This document shows, piece by piece, positions 25,105 to 40,100 of a DNA stretch of 64,000 nucleotides. Under the pieces are notes generated by a model that saw nothing but the letters and a program-made list of their open reading frames with translations, had not been told where the DNA came from and searched no databases. Source of the DNA: CAYLPJ01 sp964385465 (GTDB lineage: Bacteria > Planctomycetota > Phycisphaerae > SM23-33); NCBI GenBank assembly GCA_964385465.1, contig CAYLPJ010000020.1, positions 26,967 through 90,966 of the forward strand, in the 5' to 3' direction. The first letter of the stretch is position 1. Each line of letters opens with the position of its first letter. A program made the translations under genes and the position numbers.

Positions 25105-28100
25105 ATGATCCAGCATCGCCGAATCCCTCTCACCCTCGCCGCGATGGCCCTGACGGTCCTGTCCCTCGCCGCCGGCGGCGCCTTCGGCGCCAACGCCACG
25201 TGGTCCGGCAACGCGACCGACGCCAACTGGCTCGCCCCGAACAACTGGTCGCCGGTCGGCGCCCCCGCCGGCGACACCTTCGCCATCTTCGACGCCAACA
25301 CCGCGCGGATGAGCCCCGACCTGCTCGGGCAGGTCAGCGCCATCGACGGCCTTCAGTTCAGCGGCTCCGCCGACGGCTATGACATCGTCAACGGCACGCT
25401 GGGCATCGGCGCCGGCGGTCTCTGGCAACTCGGCAGCGGGACGAACACCATCTCCGCGGCCGTCAGCGGCTCGGACATCGAGGTCAACGTCTCCGACGGG
25501 CGCCTCGTGCTGGCCGGGGACAACAGCGGCATCACCGGGGTCAGCGACGCCTACCTCACCGGCGGCGTGCTGGAGCTGGTCGACGCCAACGCCCTCGGCG
25601 AGGCCTACGTGAACTTCACCGCCGCCGGGGCGGAGCTGGCGCTGACCGCGGCGTCGGGGGGCTACGGCAACGTCGTGCTGGTCGACGCCGACGCCACCAT
25701 CCGCAACACCGGCGCCGACGCGGCCATGGGCGACATGTCCATCGGCGAGTTCGGCGCGGTGACGCTGACGACGGAGGGCAACATCGGCGGCGCGCAGGTG
25801 ACGATCTGGGACGGCTCGGGCGTCGACGCCAACGGCGGCTTCTCGGCGACGGGCAAGATGTCGCTGAAGGACGGGGCGGCCCTGACGGTCGCCGGCGCGT
25901 CCACGGCCGGGTCCATGGAACTGGGCGACAACGCGGTCCTCCACGCCAACGCCGACGTGACGGTTGCCGGGCAGGTGACCCTCAGCACGCCGGGCGAGGG
26001 CCTGGTGACCGTCAACACCGCTGCCGCCACGCGGACGAAGCTCGGGCAGCTTGCCGACGGCACCAACTCCGTCACGCTGGTCAAGGGCGGCGCGGGCACG
26101 CTGGAGCTGACCGGGCCATCGGCCACCGACGACGCCGCGGCCACGACCATCGAGGTCGATGACGGCGTGCTCCAGGCCACCAGCCTCAACGGCGAGAGCA
26201 GCCTGGCCGGGGCGGACGTGGTCCTCGACGGCGGGTCGATGACCGTCACCGTGGCCGAGACGACGCTGGTCGTGCCCATCGGCGCGGCGGCGTACTGGAG
26301 CTTCGATGGCCCGACCGACGGCGACCTGCGGTTCGACGACAGCGGGCAGGGGCAGGATGCGCAGACCGAGGGCGACCCGACGGCCTCGACCGACGGGGTC
26401 CGCGGCGGCGCGGCGCTGCTGGACGGCACGGACGGGTTCGTGAATTTCCCCGAGGGGGACAACAACGGTCCCTCGGACCACTGGGACGACGGCGGCCTCG
26501 CCACGCGATCGTTCGCCGGGTGGATTCGCCAGACGGACCTCGCCGGCGGCGGGCAGGACGGGCGCCAGCTTATCTGGGAGGAGGGGGGCACGGGCAACGG
26601 CATCGCGATCATGTCGGACAACGGCACGATCGTCGCGCGGGTGATGAACAACAATGGCCCGCAGCTCGACGGCGGCGAGCCGAAGGGCGAGTGGTCGGAC
26701 CTCTACACGGACGCGGCGTTGAGCGAGGATGAGTGGCACCACGTCGCGGCGGTGTTGGACGGTGGCGTCTGGTCGTTGTACGTGGACGGCGAGCTGGCGG
26801 ACTTCGAGACGAACGTCCTGCCGTCGGCCAACCCGGCCGGGACGATCAACAGTCACACCGGCGGGCCCTCGCTGGGCTCCTACGGCGGGAGCAATTCCTC
26901 GTTGGACGTCGGCCCCGACGGGACCGGCCAGTTCCCCATCGGCGGGCTCGTGGGCTACATGGACGAGGTCTCGCTGTATACCACGGCCCTGACGCCGCAA
27001 GCGATTGAGACGATGTATTCCGGCGTGGCCGGGACCGGGCAGTTCGCCGCCAGCGACGTGAGCGTCCAGCAGAGCACGACGATCGAGGCCCTCAGCGCCG
27101 TCGGGCCCGCCCGGGCGCTGTTCGGCTCGCTGGACATCGCCGACGGCGTCGAGCTGACGCTGGACGGCTTCGTCGCGTTCACCGACACCACCGCGGCCGA
27201 CACGGCGACGATCATCACCCCGGCCGAGACGATCAGCTCGCTCGGCGCGATGACCCTGCCCGCCGGCGGGCTGCTGACCAAGCGGGGGCCCGGCACGGTG
27301 GAGTTGGCGCCGACGGCCGCGGGCAACATGCCGGCCACGGCGTCGGTCCGCATCGAGGAAGGCGCCGTCCGGGCGAGCGCGGCCGAGGACGGCGACTCGC
27401 TGGGCGACGCCACCGTCACGCTGGACGGCGGGCGGCTGAGCGTGCAGGCCTACGCGGAGGTCCCCGACGCCGACGCGTACTACTCGTTCGACTCGGTCGG
27501 CGGGACGTACGGGCTGGGCACCGACGACAGCGGCAACGGCTACGACGGGGACGTGGTCAACGCGGGCACCGGGGCGACGCTGACGATGGACGCCTACCGC
27601 GGCGGGGCGATGGCGCTGGACGGCACGGGCGGGATCGTGAACCTCGATGATATCGTCGGCCACAATTCCGGCGCGGACTTCTTCCACCAGCAGGCCGACA
27701 ACCGCGCGGTGACGATGTGGATCAAGCCGACGGACCTGGACGGCAACCAGGTCATCTTCGACGAGGGCGGCGGGACCAAGGGCCTGACCGTCCTGAGCAG
27801 CGACGGCGGGCTGGTCGCGCTGATGTCCAATAATGGCACGCACGATTCGCTCATCACCGGCGCCACGCTGACGGCCGGGGAGTACCAGCACCTGGCCTTC
27901 ATGCTGGAAGATCAGGTGATGAAGCTCTACCTCAACGGCGAGTTGGTCGGTTCGCTGGGCGCCCGGACATTCGAGGGCGGCCACAGCGACCAGCCCGGCC
28001 TGGGCATCATCCAGAGCCAGAGCGCCGTGAACAACTTCTCGCAGTATGGCGACCTCACAGGCGTCAAGGGCGTCCTGGACGAGGCCCGCATCTGGGAGGA

Positions 28101-31100
28101 CTCGCTGACGCAGGCCCAGCTCTCGACGCTGCTGAACCTCGGCGGCAGCGTGCCGGAGTGGAACAGCCCCGTCGAGGTGCTTTCGGACTCGGAGTTCGAG
28201 ATCCTCGGCATCGGCGGCGTGGTCCCCATGGACACGCTGACGCTCCGCGACGGCTCGTACCTGACCGTCCTCGGCGAGGGCGGATCGGAAGTCCGGTTCA
28301 CGCAGACGATCCTGGACCCCAACGGCGCGGCCGACACGGGCCTGCACGTCGAGGACGGCGTGATCGTCTACGCCGGCGGGTTCGACGCCGGCGCGGACGC
28401 GGTCTTGTTCCGCAAGAACGGACAGGGCACGCTGGTCTTCGATCAGGCGGCCATTCGCGACGCCAACGCCACGGTCGAGGCGATGGAAGGCAAGATCGTC
28501 GTCGTCACCGGGCTGGAGAGCCCCCTGCCGAACGCGGCGTTCAACCTCGACGGCGCGGAGCTGGTGTACACGAGCAAGACCGGCGGGGACGTGACGGTCG
28601 ACCGCGACCTCGGCCTGGCAGGCAGCTCGGGGATCAGCGCCTACCGCAACGGCAGCGGGATGCCCGGCCCGGCGACGGTGAGCTTCGCCGGCGACATGAC
28701 CATCCCCGACGCCAACAGCCTGACCCTGACGGCCTCGGACGCCTACACGCTCTGGATGAGCGGGCGGATCGACGGCAACGGCAACCTCGTCGCCGCCGGC
28801 GACGCCACCGTCCGCCTGGCGGACATGGCCCAGGGGGGCAGCACGACGAAGACCGGCAGCGGCACGCTCCAGATCGACGGCGTCGTGACCAACACCTCGG
28901 GCATCGACGTCCAGGCCGGCACGCTCGAGGCCCGCGAGGCGGTCATCATCCCCTCGGCCGACGTGACCGTCAGCGGCGGGACGCTGCTGGCCGGCGACGC
29001 CCTGGACGCCAACGCCGTGGCCGCCTCGGCCGGTGCGCTCACCGTCGAGGGCACACTGACCGCGACTTCGCTGGACGCCTCCGGCGCGACGGTGCTGCTC
29101 AACGGCGACACCCAGGTGCAGGATGCCGTGCAGGTCACCGGCGGCTCGCTGATCGCCAGCGGCAACCTGGACGCCAACGACCTCGTCGTCGCCGGCGGCA
29201 ACTTCAGCACGGCCGACGGCATCGAGGTGGTCGCCGAGACGGCCGCGTTCACAAGCGGCTCGGCCACGTTCGGCCCCGGCGCGATCGTGGACGTCATCTC
29301 GGCCGACTTCGGCATCCAGATGGACCTCTCGAACACGGACCTGACGATCGACGACGCCAACGTGACCGCGGGGCTGCTGATCGGCGGGGACGTAGACGGC
29401 GCCCAGCGGTGGACCGTCCGGCCCGGCGGGAACCTCAGCGCCTCCGGCGCGGGCGCCGTGCAGGACGCCAACGTCACGCTCCTCGGCGGGCGGCTGTCGG
29501 TCCAGGGCGACGGCGAGGCCGACCTCGGCGGGATCGTCAACGCCCGCGACGGCTCGATCATCTCGGTCGGGGCCTCCGGGCCGGCCGCGGCGGTCGAGGG
29601 CACGCTGACGCTCGACGCGCTGAGCATCGCCGGCCCGAACGGGCTGACCGTGGACCTCCAGACCGACGGCGGGTACGCGGCGGCGTTTGACGCGACCACC
29701 GTGGACGCCAACGGGTTCGAAACCATCGTGGACCTCAACGGCACGGACACGAACTTCGGCGCCACCGCGATCCTCAACGAGGAGGCGCTGACGGTCAACG
29801 CCGCCGGCGCCACCGCGCGGTTCGGCGCGCTGACCGGCGGATTCAACGCCCTGATCACCGTCAACGGCGGAACGACCGTCCTCGGTGACTCGACCGCCTG
29901 GAGCGGCCTGGTGGACGTCATGGGAGGCACGCTGGCCGTCGAGGACCCGATCTCCGGCTACGACAACATCTTCGTCGACGGGCTCACCGACGTGACCTCC
30001 GACGCGGCCGTGGACCTCGCCGCCGTGGAAACGCGGAACCTGCGCCTGGCCGACGACATGGCCGGCAGCATCGGCCCCCGCGGGCTGGACCCCAACACCT
30101 TTGACAACGTCCCCCTCCTCGGCGACCTGATCCTCGCCAGCAGCATCGACGCCTCGTTCCGCCAGACCGACAACGCCGGCGGAACGCAGACGATGCAGCT
30201 CGGCAGCGGCGCCGGCATCTACGCCGAGGCCGAGGGCGTGACCTTCGCCGCGCCGCTTGAGCTGCTGGGCATGGTGACCTTCGGCCTGGCCTCCGATGGC
30301 GAGGACTTCGCCGTCACCGGCGCCATCGCCGGCACCGGCGGGATCGAGAAGGTCGGCGCCGGGACGCTGACACTCGACGCGGACAACAGCTTCTCCGGCG
30401 GGGTCGACATCGCCGCCGGGACGCTCGTCATGGCCGACGCCAACGCCCTCGGCGAATCCGGCAACGCCGTGTACCTCCAGGACGGCGCGGCGCTGGTCGT
30501 CGACGCCGCCGGAGCGGACTTCTCCGGCCGCTACGGGCTCACCATGGGCGACGCCACGCTGCGGATGCAGGCCGGCAATGCCGACCTCGCCGACGTGACC
30601 GTCCCCGCCGGGGGCACGCTCGTGCTCGCCGACGCCATGGCCGGCTCGACCGCCCCGACCGCCGCACTGGCCGGAACGACCGAAATCGCGACCGCCGCCC
30701 TCGACGCCGGCTACGAGTTGGGCCTGTCGGGGACGATCGAGGCCGCGGCCGACGCGGCCGTGCCGAGCTTCACCGACCTGGCCGACACCACGTTCGACGT
30801 CGGCGACGGCGCGACGCTGAGCTTCACCGGCGACGAAGTGCTGGACGCCAACTGGACGTGGACCGTCGACGGCGGGACGGCCGCCTTCACCGGCGACCTC
30901 ACCGGCGGGCGGGACCTGACCAAGCTGGGCCTGGGCACGCTGCTGCTGAGCGGCGACAACGACCTGGCCTCGCTGACCCTCGGCGCCAGCCCCGGCGGGA
31001 CGGTCATCGCCGGCGACGCCAACGCCGCACCCGACAGCGTGGTCATCAACGCCGGCAGCCTCTACACCGTCCAGGCGGAGAATCATGACTACGCCGAGGT

Positions 31101-34100
31101 CGACGTGGCCGCCTCGACCGGCGTGGTGGGCCTCTCGCTCGCAAACAACCAGAACATCGACTTCACCGGCTCGACCAACCTCACCCTCGGGGCCGCGCAG
31201 GACGCCAACTTCACCGGCACGCTCCAGCCGGGCACCGAGGGCTACCGCTTCGGCGGCGGCGAGGGCATGCTGACCCTCGCGGCCAATCAGCCGGACGTCG
31301 GCGGGCCGACGGACATGATCTTCGGCTGGGACCCGACGGCGGACCCGAACAACAACGCCGCCGGCACCGGCAGGGCGCGCATCGCCGTCGCCCAGGGCGT
31401 CACCGGCGACGTGGACGTGTGGATGCCGGTGCAGTTCACCGCCGCCGATGCGCTGGCGGGAGCCGGCAGCGTCACCGTGCATGAGGGCGGATCGATCGAC
31501 CTGGCCGGCTCCGGCGCGGCGCTGACGTTCACCATGGCCGGCGGCGGCGTGGCCAACACCGGCGGCACCCTCACCGCGGCCGATACCGCCACGCTGTTCC
31601 CCTCGGGCGACTACGTCCTCGGCAGCGACTTCGACGGGACGACGACCATCGACTCCAACGCCCTCGACCGCACCGACGCCAACACCATCAAGGTTGGCCG
31701 CGACACCGTCGCGCTTAACGGCACGAACGCCTACGCCGGCGGGATCACCGACGTCCGCGCCGGGACGCTCGAGGTCGCCCAGCTCCCGGCCATCGGGGCG
31801 ACGACGGACCTGCGGATCGCCGCCGGCGCGACCTTCGATCTCCAGACCGGCGGCACGTACGCCGGGAAGGTCACCCTCGGCGGGACGCTGGCGGCACAGG
31901 ATGACCTGACCATCGAGCCCAACGGCATGCCCGGCGTGGTGCTGGCCTCCGACAGCGGCGCGATCGCCCCGGCCATCGACCAGACGGTGACCGTCAACGC
32001 CCCCGTGACCGACCTGGGCGCCTCGCGGACCATGATCGTCAACGGCGCCGGCACGGTGAGCCTGGCCGACCCGTGCAGCTCGCTCGTCGCCGGCTCGCGG
32101 ATCCGCGTGGATTCCGGCGTCCTCTCCGCCGTCAACAACGCCACGCAGGACAGCCTCGGCGACGCCGAGGTCGTCCTCAACGGCGGCACGTTGGAGGTAG
32201 ACGGCCTGAACCGCGTGATCCAGCCCGGGCTCAACGCCAGCCTCTTCACCGGGCAGGGCAACAACAACAACATGGTCCTGGCCGGCGCGATGTACGAGGA
32301 GGAGACCGGCCGAATCTTCATCGGCGACAAGGGCGTGCTCCAGCTCAACCCGACGACGTCGGCCGTCGAGACCGGGCCGATCAACTACTACAACAACTTC
32401 GGCACGCTCTACACCGAGCAGGGAACGGGCTGGCGGGGCGACCAGTTCATCAGCGCCTGGAGCGGCCTGTTCACCACGCCGGAGGACGCCGACGGCGGCT
32501 ACCGGTTCCGGTGGCAGAACGACGACGTCGGGCAGGTTTACGTGGACATCAACGACGACGGGATCTTCCAGGCGTCCGAGGGGCGGAGCTCGCCGACCGG
32601 TCACGGCGGCGACGTCACGCTGACCCTCGAGGGCGACAGGACGTATTCGATCATCATGATGAGCCGCGAGCAGGGCGGCGGCGAGTCGGCGAACTTCTTC
32701 GTCACCCCGCCCGGCGGAAGCGAGTTCCGCGTCAATCCCGGCGCCGATCCCGACATGTGGACCTACGCGACGATCACCGGGACGAGAAACTTCGGCAACG
32801 ACGTGACCGTCACGGCCGACTCCACCCTCCGGATGACCACAAGCGGCTGGGCCGACTTCGGCGGGCTGACCGTCGAGGGCGGGCGGACGCTCACCGTCGA
32901 CGGGGCGCCCACGTTCACCTCCACGGTCCTCAATGGCGATCCCGGACGGACCGTCACCTTCGATACCGTTACCGCCAAGCGGGCCACCACGCTGGGGCCG
33001 GTGGACGGCGGGGCCGCCGTCAACCTCGTCAAGGCCGGGCCGGGCGAGCTGCGGGCCACCGACCTGGACAACGACTTCGCCGCCGGCTCGGCCCTGGACG
33101 TCCAGGGCGGGCGGGCGACCGTCGCGGCGGGGATCGCGGGCAACTCCATCGACGACATGCCCGTCACGCTCAGCGGCGGCGAGCTGTTCGTCGAGGCGGT
33201 CCAGCACGAGGCCGACGTTCCCGGTCTCGTGGCCGGGACGCTCTCGGGCCACATGGCCAACGGCCCGAACCCCGAGAACCTCGGCGTGCGGCTGGGGCCC
33301 GACGGGGCGCTGCGGATCAACGGCGCCGGCAGCGGGCAGACCGCGGACAACCCCCAGAGCCCCTGGCTGGCGATCGGGCCGGACAACACCACGCTGATCT
33401 ACACCGGCGAGGTCTACCTGACCGGCCCGACGAGCTTCGCCGAGGCCATCGACGACAACACCCGCGTGGTCATCGACGGTACGACGGTCATGGACGTCGG
33501 CACGTGGGACTCCGTCGGCACCGGGACCTATACCCCCGCGGAGCCCGGCTGGTATGATATCGAGATCCGGTTCTCCAACGGCAGCGGCGGGTACGGCTAC
33601 TACGACGGCTTTGACGAGTGGGTCGGGCAGACGCACGGCTTCGGCATGAAGCGCGACGGGACCGCCGGCATCGACCCGGATACGTATTTCTATCCCGAGG
33701 ACCTCGGCAACGGCCTGCTGTTCCGCAGCACCGCGATGGTCACGCCCGAGTTCGTCGAGCTCGCCGGCGACGTGGACCTCACGGCCGACTCGGCCGTCAA
33801 CGGCGAGGTCAGCGTCCTCACAGGCGCCCTGACCGCCGCCGACGGCGTGACGCTGGACGTGATGGCCGACGCGGACGCCCCCGAGCAGTTCGTCCGCTTC
33901 GAGAGCACGGACCTGGCCGGCGACCTGACCGTGGACGCCACGGGCACGATGTACGCCGGCGCGTACACCGAGGCGGCCGGCGGCAGCACGATCACCAAGC
34001 TCGGCGGCGGCTACCTGACCTTCGACGAGCTGGACGTCACGCCCGCCGACGCCAACACGGACATCACCGTGCGGGACGGCCGGGTCAACGTCCTGCTCGA

Positions 34101-37100
34101 CGGTTCGGTCGATCCGAACTTCGGGGCCCTGCCCGGCGCCGCGTTCGTGATCGACGGCGGCGGGATCGTCCTCAGCGGCGCGACCGCCGACAGCAACGAC
34201 GTGATCTTCGACAACGAGGTGACCATCACCTCCGCCGGCGGCTCCTTCGCCGCCCGGGCCCAGACCGACCGGGCCACCGAGGGCAGCGTCACCGCGGTCC
34301 GGCCGAACGACCTGACCGTTCCCTACGGTGCCACCCTCACCGTCCGGGCCGAGGGCGAGCACGTCCTCCGCATCGACGGGGCGGTGAAGGGCAACGGCAA
34401 CCTGAACATGACCGGCGACAGCCTGGTCGTCGTCAACGACGAGCAGTACGTCGGGGAGACCACCGTCAACGGCACGGGCACGCTGCGGTTCAACGACATG
34501 CTCAACGCCACCTCCGGCGTGACGGTCAACAGCGGCATGCTCGAGGCGAACGCCCCGGTCGACCTCGCCGGGGGCATCCTCGTCAACGGCGGGACGTTCC
34601 AGGCCAACGAGGTCCTCTCGGCCAACAGCCTCACGGTCGAGCGCCCGGGGACGTTCACCGGCCTCGGCGAAGTGGACCTGCCGCTGGCCGTCCTCCGCGG
34701 GACGGTCGGCTTCGACGCCAACGCCGCCGTCAACGACGCGCAGGTGCTCGGCGGCGTGACCACCGTCACCGGCGACCTGCTGGACGCCAACATGCTGACC
34801 GTCACCGGCGGGCGGCTCGACGCCGTCGGGCAGATCCAGGCCGACACCTTTACGCTGGACGACGCCGGCGTGCTGTCCAGCCAGTCGCCCAACGCCCTGG
34901 CGCTGCTGCCGCCGATCACGGCCGCGGGCACCAACGAGGGAAGCTGGGTGACCTTCGGCGTCGCGCAGAACGCCGCGACGCTGCCGAAGGTGACCGTCGC
35001 CCCGCTGTCGCTGATCGACGGCGACACCAGCGGGCTGCGGATCGTCGGCGCGGGCCATGCCGATGAGCCCAACGCCAACGTCGTCCTCCAGGACGGCGCG
35101 GTCTTCGCCGGCTCGGCCGAGCCGAACGAGAACGACATCCCGGCCGGGCTGACGCTGTACGCACCCGTCTACGGCGGCGACGCCAGCGACGGGCGGATCA
35201 TCAGCGTCAACGCCGACCCGGACGCGAACGTCACGACGGACATCTACGACGGCGTGGCGTACGGCGTGTGGAGCCGCGTCGAGCACGACGTCGCCGGCGC
35301 GATGAAGGAGTTCCGCGGCACGGTGAACGACCTGAGCGGCGAGGGCATCGTCATCCACACCGGCAACCAGGAAGACATCTACATCGACTCGGACGCCGCC
35401 TTCAACACCAACAACACGGTGACCGGCGTGCTGGTCATCGGCGGCGGGGAGTTCCGCCTCGAGAGCCGGAAGGGCCAGGACGGCGCGCCGTCGGGCACGT
35501 ACGAACTGCTCACCCGCCAGGGCACAGAGAGCCAGATCAACGACCGCCTGCTGACCCTGGGCAACAACGCCGTCGACAACGGCAAGACCGTGGTGATCTC
35601 CAACGGGCAGGCCGGGTTCGTCTCGCAGACGGCCCTGAAGCCGGACGGCACGCTGGTGATCGAGGACGGCGGCATGTTGATGCTCGACGACGACAACGAC
35701 CGCGAGCAGCGCGGGACCATCGTCGTCCGCGACGGCGGGTTCGTCCGCACGAGCAACGGCAACCGGATGAACAACGGCGTGACCTTCGAGTGGAATGCCG
35801 GCGCGTCGCTGGTCTGGATGTACGAGACCATGAACCCCGACGGGCACAACTGGCCCCAGGGCGTCGAGGGCATCATCTTCATCCAGGACCGCGAGCACCA
35901 CGACCGCTTCGATCCCGCCCACCCGCTGAGGATGGGCGCCGGCTCGTACCTGATCAACCGCGCCTGGGGCAACGGCCGACTGAACAACGGCGGCGGACTG
36001 GCCGTGCCCTCCTCCGCCGACGCCAACGACTGGGTCGGCATCGCCGCGACGAACGGCAAGACGTTCAAGCTCGAGGACCAGGTCGACATGCGCCTGCCCG
36101 GCGACCCCACCGAGGCGATGACCCTCCGCGTCGGCAACGTCGAGGCGATGACCACGGTGGGCGGCAGCGGCAATGCGGACCGCCTCGTCCGCCAGATGGA
36201 CGGGCGGGTGTGGCTCCGCAGCGTGATGATCGGCGGCGACGTCGAGGTCGTCAACGGCTCGTTCGACGTCGAGCTCAAGAGCGACAGCTTCAACGACACC
36301 ATCGACGGCATCGACTCGTCGTTCATCATCGACGACCTCATCCTCCGCAACGACGCCGACTTCACCTACATGACCGTCCACAAGACGTTCTCCGCCAACG
36401 ACGTCTACGGCTGGGACGAGGCCGACATGACCTTCAACTGGTCGGGCAACATCAACGGCGATCCCAACGAGCGGTCCATCAAGGGCTCCATCTACTGGCG
36501 GGGCGATCACTTCCGGATCCAGAACAACGCCTCCCGGTTCCAGGAGCTGCTGACCGCCACCGACCCCAACGAGTGGCTGGCCGAGACGTTCGTCCTCGGC
36601 GGCGCCAGCCGGGCGACCTTCCCCGTCTTCGACACCGGCCGCGAACTCGCACCGACCGGCGCCAACAGCGTCATCTGGCGCCAGCCGGTGATCGTCGAGG
36701 CCTCCGAGCCGGATTGGGAGAGCAACTTCGGCCTCAGCTTCGACCGGGCCTCCGGCAGCGAGGTCATCCCGCTGTACCTCTCCGACGTCACCCTCGAGGA
36801 GGGCGCCGTCCTGAGCCTCTGGAACCGGAGCCAGAACGTCGAGACCACCGTGAACCTGACGCTCGACGGCAACGCCGCCGTCAGCGACCGCTCGACCGGC
36901 GACGACTGGGCCCAGTCCTTCCCGATCGACAACGTCGTCAGCACCGGCGGCGACCGCATGCTTCAGATCGGCGAGACCGGCCAGGATCCGTTCGACGCCA
37001 CCTTCCTCGGCCAGATCGGCGACGCCAACGGCGGCGTCTCCCTGCACCTGGTCAACGGAACGCTGACCAACCGCTCGGCCGCCGAGTTCACTTACGTCCC

Positions 37101-40100
37101 GGCCGTCTGGATGACCGGCGGGCAGTTCACCGTCCGGCGGGACGCCAACGCCGCGCTGGCCACACCCATCCGCGTTCTCGGCGATGCGGGCACGGTGCAT
37201 CTGACCTACGACAGCAACGCCGCCCACACCGACCGGGACCTCACACTCGGCCCGGTCACGTTCGACGCGGCGGACAGCAGGCTGACCGTCACGGCCGACA
37301 ACGACTACAGCGGGCAGTTCGCCTCGACGGCCGTGACGGCGAACAACAGCGGCGAGCTTCGTGCCGCGGCCGGCGCGACGGTGAGTCCGGGCCCGGTGAG
37401 CATCGCCTCCGGCGCGACGATGGAGTTCACCGCCGAGCCGGGCAGCGCCCTGGAGGTCACCGACCTCTCCGGTCCGGCGGACTCGACGGTCGTCGTCGGC
37501 CCCACCGACGGGAGCCTGATCAACACCGCGCCGGTTCGCTTCCACGGCGACGCGACGGGCTTCCTGGGCGAGACCACCATCGCCGAGGCCGGCCGGATGG
37601 ACCTGACGCCGGATGCGAACGCCACCTACGTTTACAACGGCGGCGACATCAGCAACACGGGCACGATCACGGCCCGCAGCGGCCGGACCGAAATGGCCAA
37701 CGCCGTCATCCGCGGCGTGACGGTCACCGGGCCGAGCGAAGTGGGTCTGCGGATCCACTACGGCTTCGACGACGCGAACGATCTCGGCCTCGACGACGTG
37801 GGCGGCCTCAACGGCGTGCCGGCCGGCACGCCCGGATGGACGCCCACCGGCGTGGTCGGCGGGGCGATGCTTGTCGAGGGCTCGGATGGCGAGGCCGACG
37901 GCATCATCGATCTCGGCGGCGGCGACGACTTCCTCAACGACAACAACCTGCCCAACGGCACGCAGGATCGGGTCATCTCGGTGTGGGTCAAGCAGGACGA
38001 CCCGACCGGCCAGCAGGTGATCTTCGACGAAGGCGGCAACACCAACGGGCTGACGCTGATCGCCGACGGCGGCACGATCAAGGCCCGGGCCAAGGAGGGC
38101 GGCGATCAGGCCAATCTGTCCGCGGCCCTGCCCGCCGACGCCAACTGGCACAACCTCATTTACTACTTCGACAACGGCGACTTCCGCCTCTACATCGACG
38201 GCGAAGTCGCCGACAGCACCACCACAAACGCCAACCTCGCCGACGGCATCGCAGGCCACTCAGACCAGGGCGGCGTGGGCTTGGCAGACAACGACACGTC
38301 GTTCCAGACCGACGGCCCGCCCGGCTTCCGCGGGGCCATCGATGAGGTCCACGTTTACGATATGGCCCTCAGCGATGTCGGCGTGCTGCGGCTGGCTCAT
38401 CCCTCGGTTGACCTCGGCCGCGTCAACGTCGACGCCAACGCCGAGCTGGCCGTCAAGGGCGTCAGCGATCTATACCGCGTCACCGTGAGCGACGGCGGCC
38501 GGCTCGAGCTCGGCGATGCCGCCAGCTCCGCCGCGGGCCTGACGATCGACGCCGGCGGCGTGCTGGACGTCGGGACGGCCGGGACGCTGGCCACCGAGGA
38601 GCTGACCCTCGCGGGCACGCTGGGCGGGGCGAGCAGCCCGGTGAACGTCCAGCAGCTCACCGTCAGCGGCCCGGGCGCGGCCGTGGCGTTGGGCTCGGGC
38701 GTGCTGACCGTCGATACCTTCGACGTCCAGGGCGACCTGACCGCATCCAGCCCCGTCACCGTGCAGACCGCGTTGCCCATCGGCGCCGGCCGCACCGTCG
38801 AGATCACCTCCGGCGGGCGGCTGGACGGGCCGGGCGTGACGGTGGACGGCACGCTGCGGCTGGCGGGGGGGGGCGGCGACTTCGACGCCACCGTCTCTTC
38901 GAGCGGACAGATGGTCTTCGACGGCGACGGCACGTTCGCGGCGACGACGACCATCCACAGCGACGGCACCCTCCACGCGGTGTCCGGCACGACGGACCTG
39001 TCCGGCACGGTGCTGACCAGTACCCTCCCGGCCGAGCTGAGCACCGACGGCCTGGCGGCGTGGTACAGCTTCGACGACCCCAACGACCTCGGCAAGGATA
39101 GCTGGGGCGGCTACGACCTGGCATCGTCGGGCGGCGAGTACGCTCCCGACGGCGCCGTCGGGGGCGCGCTCGACACCACGTCCGACGGCCGAAACCACGA
39201 CATCGGCACGGACGACCTGTACGAAAACGCCTTTACTCAGAGGACCTACGCGGCGTGGTTCTACCAGACGGCCACGACCAACAACGACCAGGTGTTCTTC
39301 GAGCAAGGCGGCGACACCAACGGCGCGGGGATCATGTTCCATGGCGACACGCTGGTCGCCCGCATCATGGACCAGGCCAACAAGAACCTCGATCCGGGCG
39401 CCGGCGTGTACCCCGAGCACAGCGACCTGGAGGCGCCGGGCGTCGGCGGCGCCTGGCACCACATGGTGGTGACGCTGGACGAGAACCCCGACGCCAACGG
39501 CGGGATCTTCTCGCTGTACATCGACGGTATCCTTACCGATCAGGACGCCAACGCCCTGCCCCTGAATCAGGGCGAGCTCCTCAGCCACGGCGACGACGGC
39601 GCGATGGGCAAGCAAAGCGGCTCCAGCGCCTTCGGCGGCGACTGGGGCATCTACGAGAGCAGCCTCACCAACTTCCGCGGCCTGATGGACGAGTTCTACG
39701 TCTATACGCGGGCCCTGTCGGCCGACGAGGCGGCCGGGCTGATGGGCGTCGGCCAGGGGAACCTCCTGGTGGACGAGGGCGCGACGATGAAGGTCGCGGG
39801 CTTCACCGACTATGACCAGGTGACCGTCGGCGGGAGGCTGGAGCTCGGCGCGGCCGCGTCGGCCGGCAACCGGCTGACGGTGGACGCCAACGGCGTGCTG
39901 GACCTCGGCGCCGGCGGCTCGGCGGACTTCAATCTTGGCTCGGTGGGCGGGACGGTCACCGGCTCTGCCGTCGACCTGGCGGTGGGCAACCTGGTGGTCG
40001 ACGGCCCCGCGCCGAGCTTCGCGATGGGCGCCGGCCGGCTGACCGCCGATTCGCTGACCGGCGTGTCGAGCTTCTCGATCGCCAACCCGGCGACGATCGG

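Noticed and set aside
25078..38259. 4393-residue open frame antisense to the giant gene
   Set aside because: It is an effect of GC-rich codon use on the sense strand, which removes stops from the complementary frame. The product is a monotonous Arg/Val/Asp/Gly/His sequence with no domain, and the sense protein has a signal peptide, recognisable domains and a sorting tail.
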